Origin: Sporosarcina cyprini
GTDB taxonomy: Bacteria > Bacillota > Bacilli > Bacillales_A > Planococcaceae
NCBI RefSeq assembly: GCF_022048975.1
Contig: NZ_JAKMHX010000017.1
Span: 62,001 to 126,000, forward strand
Reading direction: 5' to 3'
DNA: 64,000 nt
Shown: positions 60,176-64,000 of the stretch, in pieces
Layout: every line of letters begins with the position of its first letter
Position numbering within the stretch: position 1 is the first letter of the stretch
Program-made: the position numbers and the translations under genes
The notes under the pieces: model-generated
What the model was told of the DNA's origin: nothing
Database searches by the model: none
What the model saw: the letters and a program-made list of their open reading frames with translations, nothing else

Positions 60176-60622
60176 TCATTCTTCCGTTACATGCACTTTA
60201 AGCGTAGCTGTAACTTCAGGATGTAATTTGATCGGCACATTCGTATAACCAAGGGAACGGATGGCATCCGGCAATTCCATTTTGCGCCGGTCCACCTTCA
60301 GCTTCTTAGTTTTCTCAAGTGCATCTGCAATTTGCTTCGTCGTGATGGAACCGAACAAGCGGCCGCCTTCACCCGATTTTGCTTTCATTTCAACTGTAAT
60401 TTCATCGATTTTCGCTTTTAAATCTTTTGCTGCTTGGAGTTCCGCCTCAGCATCTTTCTCAGCGCGTTTCTTCTGGCCTTGCAATTGGCTCATATTCGCT
60501 GCCGTCGCTTCGACGGCCAGCTTGTTTTTGAGTAGGAAGTTCTGCGCATATCCGACAGATACCTCTTTCACTTCGCCTTTTTTCCCTTTTCCTTTAACGT
60601 CTTGCAAAAAGATTACTTTCAT
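60176..60622 (-). CDS. rplI: Ribosomal protein L9
   Basis: 148 residues, standard length. N-terminal domain [32 protein letters not shown], then the long connecting helix (about 40-75) and C-terminal domain ending [17 protein letters not shown]. Its ATG overlaps the gdpP stop (60619-60622). Operon with gdpP and dnaB as in other Bacillales. Confidence 0.98.
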   Translation of the reverse strand: MKVIFLQDVKGKGKKGEVKEVSVGYAQNFLLKNKLAVEATAANMSQLQGQKKRAEKDAEAELQAAKDLKAKIDEITVEMKAKSGEGGRLFGSITTKQIADALEKTKKLKVDRRKMELPDAIRSLGYTNVPIKLHPEVTATLKVHVTEE

Positions 60623-62595
60623 TCTGAATTTCCCCTTTCTACTTTATTGGATATAGCGGTCTTTAATAATTCTTCCGCTTCCTCTACCGTATCTACAGTC
60701 ATTTGGCAGGCGGCATTCGTTAAATGTCCGCCCCCTCCGAGCTCTTCCATGATGAGCTGAACATTCAGTTCACCAAGCGAGCGAGCACTGATGCCGATCT
60801 TCCCATCTGGACGCGGTGCGATGACAAAGGATGCGATCACATCTTGCATCGTCAACAAAATATCGGCGGTCTGCGCAATCAATACGGAGTTGTATGTCAC
60901 ATCATTCCGTCCTTTGGCAATGGCAATTCCACTCTTTGATAATTCAACCGTCTCAATCAGTTTAGAACGCTCAATATAAGTGGAAATGTCCTCTTTCAAT
61001 AACCGCTGGACGAGCACAGTATCGGCTCCATTCGTACGCAAATAAGATGCCGCCTCGAACGTCCGGGATCCCGTCCGCAATGTGAAGCTCTTCGTGTCGA
61101 CGACAATACCTGCAAGCAGCGCCGTCGCTTCGAGCATCGTCAACTTCTCGTTCTTCGGCTGATATTCAACCAGCTCTGTAACAAGCTCAGCAGTGGAAGA
61201 CGCATACGGCTCCATGTAAACGAGCATTGTGTTGTTGATGAATTCCTCGCCGCGCCTATGATGATCGATGACAACGAGCTTTTCTGCCCGTTCGACGAGC
61301 CGCTCGTCGATGACCATGCTCGGCTTATGCGTATCGACAACAACGACAAGCGATTTATCGGTCAGCATCGATAAGGCTGCATCCGGTTCGATGAAATGAG
61401 TATGCAGCTCTTCATCCGACTCAATTTCCATCATCAATCGAGTGACACTGCCATCCAGCTCATCCGGATTGTAGACGACATACCCTTCGATATTGTTCAT
61501 CCGTGCCATCTTCCGCACCCCAATGGATGCGCCAATCGCGTCCATGTCAGGCATTTTATGGCCCATGACAAACACTTTGTCGCTTCCTTGTATCAAGTCG
61601 CGCAATGCATGGGAAATAACCCGGGCCCGGACACGCGTCCGTTTTTCCACTGGATTCGTCTTCCCGCCGTAAAACTTCAACTTGCCATCCGCACGTTTGA
61701 TGGCCACTTGATCGCCGCCGCGTCCGAGAACGAGGTCTAAGCTCGACTGGGCCAGCTCGCCAAGTTCTGTCAACGAGCCTGATCCTGTGCCGACTCCGAT
61801 ACTTAATGTCATGCCGGTGCTTTGTTTTGCAGTCTTCTCGCGAATATCATCCAAAATGGAGAATTTGGCTTTTTCCAGCTTAGCGAGTGAAGCTTCATTG
61901 AAAACGGCCAAGAAACGATCCGATGCAATTCGTTTGACGAAGATGCCATTTTCATTTGCCCAACTGTTGACGAGCGAAGTGACAAGTGAGTTCACTTGGC
62001 TTCTCGTCTGGTCATCCATCGTCTGGGCGAGTTCGTCATAGTTATCGACGAGCAGGATGCCCAGTACAGTACGGTCTGCATAATAAAGCGACTCCATCTC
62101 GACCTTCTCGGTCACATCGAAGAGATAAATGAGTTTTTCTTCCGCCTTATAAATGACGTTGTACGAAGCATCATCCAGGTGAATAGTCACATGATCGGGC
62201 GATTCATTTTTAATAATCGGATGAAAATCATCGGAAAGATCGTAAATATCCTCTCCGACCAGTGTCTCTTTGTGGAAAACTTTCATCGCATAGGGATTCG
62301 CCCATTCGATGGCATGTTTGTCATTCAACAGCATAATACCGATCGGGAGCTCAAGCAGCGCTTCTTCCCCAACCTTTTTCATTCTGTAGGACAAGGACTC
62401 GATATGCTTTTCAGTTTCTATATAAGTTTGGTCCTCAATTTTCCATGCGCTCGCGATGGCAGCTACATAGAGCACGGTAAAGAACAGCCCGAACCAAAAG
62501 TTGTATAGGAACAGCAGTATGGCCGCCATGACTCCCAGAAGAGATAAGGCTGTCAATGGATAGCGGATTGCCCTTTTCCTAAAAAATGAAGTCAT
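60619..62595 (-). CDS. gdpP: Cyclic-di-AMP phosphodiesterase GdpP (YybT)
   Basis: 658 residues: two N-terminal membrane helices (about 12-52), a PAS domain (about 80-150), a degenerate GGDEF domain (about 170-300) and DHH/DHHA1 phosphodiesterase domains (about 340-640) with [27 protein letters not shown] and [11 protein letters not shown] metal sites and [12 protein letters not shown]. It hydrolyses c-di-AMP and so adjusts potassium and wall homeostasis. Loss of it raises beta-lactam tolerance in other Firmicutes. Confidence 0.97.
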   Translation of the reverse strand: MTSFFRKRAIRYPLTALSLLGVMAAILLFLYNFWFGLFFTVLYVAAIASAWKIEDQTYIETEKHIESLSYRMKKVGEEALLELPIGIMLLNDKHAIEWANPYAMKVFHKETLVGEDIYDLSDDFHPIIKNESPDHVTIHLDDASYNVIYKAEEKLIYLFDVTEKVEMESLYYADRTVLGILLVDNYDELAQTMDDQTRSQVNSLVTSLVNSWANENGIFVKRIASDRFLAVFNEASLAKLEKAKFSILDDIREKTAKQSTGMTLSIGVGTGSGSLTELGELAQSSLDLVLGRGGDQVAIKRADGKLKFYGGKTNPVEKRTRVRARVISHALRDLIQGSDKVFVMGHKMPDMDAIGASIGVRKMARMNNIEGYVVYNPDELDGSVTRLMMEIESDEELHTHFIEPDAALSMLTDKSLVVVVDTHKPSMVIDERLVERAEKLVVIDHHRRGEEFINNTMLVYMEPYASSTAELVTELVEYQPKNEKLTMLEATALLAGIVVDTKSFTLRTGSRTFEAASYLRTNGADTVLVQRLLKEDISTYIERSKLIETVELSKSGIAIAKGRNDVTYNSVLIAQTADILLTMQDVIASFVIAPRPDGKIGISARSLGELNVQLIMEELGGGGHLTNAACQMTVDTVEEAEELLKTAISNKVERGNSE

Positions 62596-62607
62596 TGTTT
62601 CATCCCC

Positions 62608-63543
62608 TTACCTCGTCTGGTCTTTGTCAATCCATAATCGTACATTGGCCGCCACGTCAAATAAACCAAGCAGAATTGTAATAGGGCTCAAGACGATACC
62701 CGCGAACATCATGAGTGCCGTCACTATTCCAGTTGTCTTTAGTCTATGCATGAAATAATGAATGAGCGATAACCCTTGCAAAAGAAAGAGGAACCTCAAT
62801 AAGAGCATGGCATTGACGAATAGTATATACATACCCGAACTTTCATCTATCTTGCCCAGTAGGGAATATAAAAGCAGCAACCCATAAATGAATACAGTGA
62901 TGACAGGCAGCCGCAAGTTACGGAGCGGTGGAAATTGCGGGACATTCACTCCTATCCGTCTCATCAGCATAAAGTTAAACGTAATGAGTAAAAAGGAGAA
63001 CATGAAAACTCCACCAATGAACATCATCGGAATGGTCACCCGGTAAAAAGCAAAAAACTCGTAAACCATCTCCTTGTATTCACGGGACATGTTGCCCGTC
63101 TGAGGGCCAAGTTCAAGAAGCAGTTTCTGCCAGCTTGCCATAATGGCCAATACACGATCGACCAGATTGATTTGAAATAAAAAAACTCCTGCCACGTAGG
63201 CCAGCATGCCGAGTATGAGCAGTGTCAATGATGTCGCCATAAATGTATAGAGCTTTGTTTTGCCCAAACTAATCATCTCACCGATCAAAAGCCCGATAAT
63301 CAGGTAAAGCAAAGCGAACGGCAATGTGACAAGCCCAGCAATAAGCAAAGATATGAGAATACCTGCCACAGCCAGCATAATCGAAGCTGTCCGATCCGTT
63401 CGTGTCCTATAAAGAATAATCGGCAGCGGAATGAAAAAAGTTGTCACGACTCCTGCTACTGTATATGTTGAAACGGCAAGCAATATGGCAAAGAGGGCGA
63501 GCATCATCGCTCCAAACGTTATTTTCCGTGCACTATCTTGCAT
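62608..63543 (-). CDS. yybS: DUF2232 membrane protein YybS
   Basis: 311 residues, about eight membrane helices, DUF2232. The sequence starts with a short cytoplasmic tail, then LFAILLAVSTYTVAGVVTTFFIPLPIILY, and ends with a helix and a charged tail. It precedes gdpP by 12 bases. Relatives in this position are widespread; function not established. GGAGG lies 8 bases before the ATG. Confidence 0.88.
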   Translation of the reverse strand: MQDSARKITFGAMMLALFAILLAVSTYTVAGVVTTFFIPLPIILYRTRTDRTASIMLAVAGILISLLIAGLVTLPFALLYLIIGLLIGEMISLGKTKLYTFMATSLTLLILGMLAYVAGVFLFQINLVDRVLAIMASWQKLLLELGPQTGNMSREYKEMVYEFFAFYRVTIPMMFIGGVFMFSFLLITFNFMLMRRIGVNVPQFPPLRNLRLPVITVFIYGLLLLYSLLGKIDESSGMYILFVNAMLLLRFLFLLQGLSLIHYFMHRLKTTGIVTALMMFAGIVLSPITILLGLFDVAANVRLWIDKDQTR

Positions 63544-63787
63544 GTTCCATTCCTCCGGAGCAATAATAGAACTCTTCCTGCTGAAAGAAATCCATTCAAT
63601 TCGCTATGATTGGCCCATCTCCCAAGAGGGGCAGGATGACCCATCCTTCTAATTGTATCATGAGTGCATCTGTTTCTCCAAAGGGAGGGAACGGCAAAAG
63701 ATACACCCGGGACCTGGAAAAATTACCAACCCGTCCAGTTGGCAGGAGATGACTTTCCAGCTCTATACTTGACTCTCTTAGAGAGTA
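63544..63787. other. Promoter region of the yybS-gdpP-rplI-dnaB operon
   Basis: About 245 bases without a gene. It should hold the operon promoter; I do not find a convincing -35/-10 pair. At 63772-63786 ACTCTCT-T-AGAGAGT is a perfect inverted repeat directly behind the T run of the rpsR terminator and may be a second termination hairpin. Confidence 0.45.
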
Positions 63788-63834
63788 AAAAAAAACCGCC
63801 TTCGCACCAGTTAGACCGGTTTCACAAGGCGGTT
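63787..63834 (-). terminator. Terminator after rpsR
   Basis: AACCGCCTT pairs with AAGGCGGTT around a long loop with an inner ACCGGT palindrome, followed by nine T on the minus strand. Confidence 0.88.
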
Positions 63835-63849
63835 CATGTAAAATTGTAA

Positions 63850-64000
63850 TTATCTTTCTTCCGCTACGAATGGAAGAAGTGCCATAATACGAGCACGTTT
63901 AATAGCAGTTGTCAACTTACGTTGATACTTCGCGCTTGTGCCAGTTACACGGCGAGGCAAGATTTTTCCACGTTCAGAAACGAATTTCTTTAGTAGATCT
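63850..64000 (-). CDS. rpsR: Ribosomal protein S18, C-terminal part (cut by window edge)
   Basis: The last 50 codons of S18: the frame ends [20 protein letters not shown], then [16 protein letters not shown]. The conserved RRVTG and [14 protein letters not shown] stretches identify it without doubt. It is the last gene of the usual rpsF-ssb-rpsR operon, whose first genes lie beyond the window. A strong terminator follows. Confidence 0.97.
   Translation of the reverse strand, partial: DLLKKFVSERGKILPRRVTGTSAKYQRKLTTAIKRARIMALLPFVAEER

Overview
The window looks like the chromosome of a spore-forming, low-to-moderate GC member of the Bacillales, most likely a Planococcaceae-type organism (Sporosarcina/Lysinibacillus relatives). 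Seen directly: AGGAGG-type ribosome binding sites, frequent GTG/TTG starts, hairpin-plus-T terminators, a spore photoproduct lyase behind a sigma-G-like promoter, and at the right end the Firmicute block rpsR / yybS / gdpP / rplI / dnaB / M23 peptidase / walRKHIJ / htrA / rlmH. The genus is inference. No tRNA, rRNA, transposase, integrase or CRISPR array was seen.

Left part (1-24 kb): an ECF sigma factor with a DUF4179 anti-sigma partner, an oxidoreductase, small membrane proteins and a lipoprotein, a MarR-controlled DHA2 multidrug exporter, a degenerate S2P-like membrane protein, a PgeF-like enzyme, a methyltransferase, splB, a three-gene ABC exporter, an ArsR-type regulator, an orphan PstS-like protein, a MerR/TipAS regulator pair, a TauE-type permease and a second ECF/DUF4179 pair. 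The two sigma genes share a 19-base leader element.

Middle (24-46 kb): mqo, a MarR-SDR-SDR operon, a 400-base array of exact 20-base units, a DUF4317 gene, a MerR gene with a textbook 19-base-spacer promoter, a ferritin-like protein, a GntR + two M20 amidohydrolases + YfcC transporter operon that resembles abgABT in layout, an AI-2E family protein, a third ECF/DUF4179 pair, a cyclophilin lipoprotein with a parS-like palindrome nearby, a ZIP transporter, a Crp/Fnr regulator divergent from an HcaT-type MFS gene, and a decayed acetyltransferase.

Right part (46-64 kb): a staygreen-family gene; then a strikingly AT-rich single gene (47277-49037) with its own promoter and terminator, bracketed by a 14-base imperfect direct repeat at the 3' end of rlmH, the location staphylococcal SCC elements use. 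Its C-terminal part has a nuclease-like D...HxK...GQA pattern; this is the best candidate here for an undescribed defence or mobile function. Just beyond is a dense cluster of DnaA boxes around a small CxxH/CxxC protein gene, followed by htrA, the WalRK cell-wall stress operon, the replicative helicase, L9, the c-di-AMP phosphodiesterase and S18.
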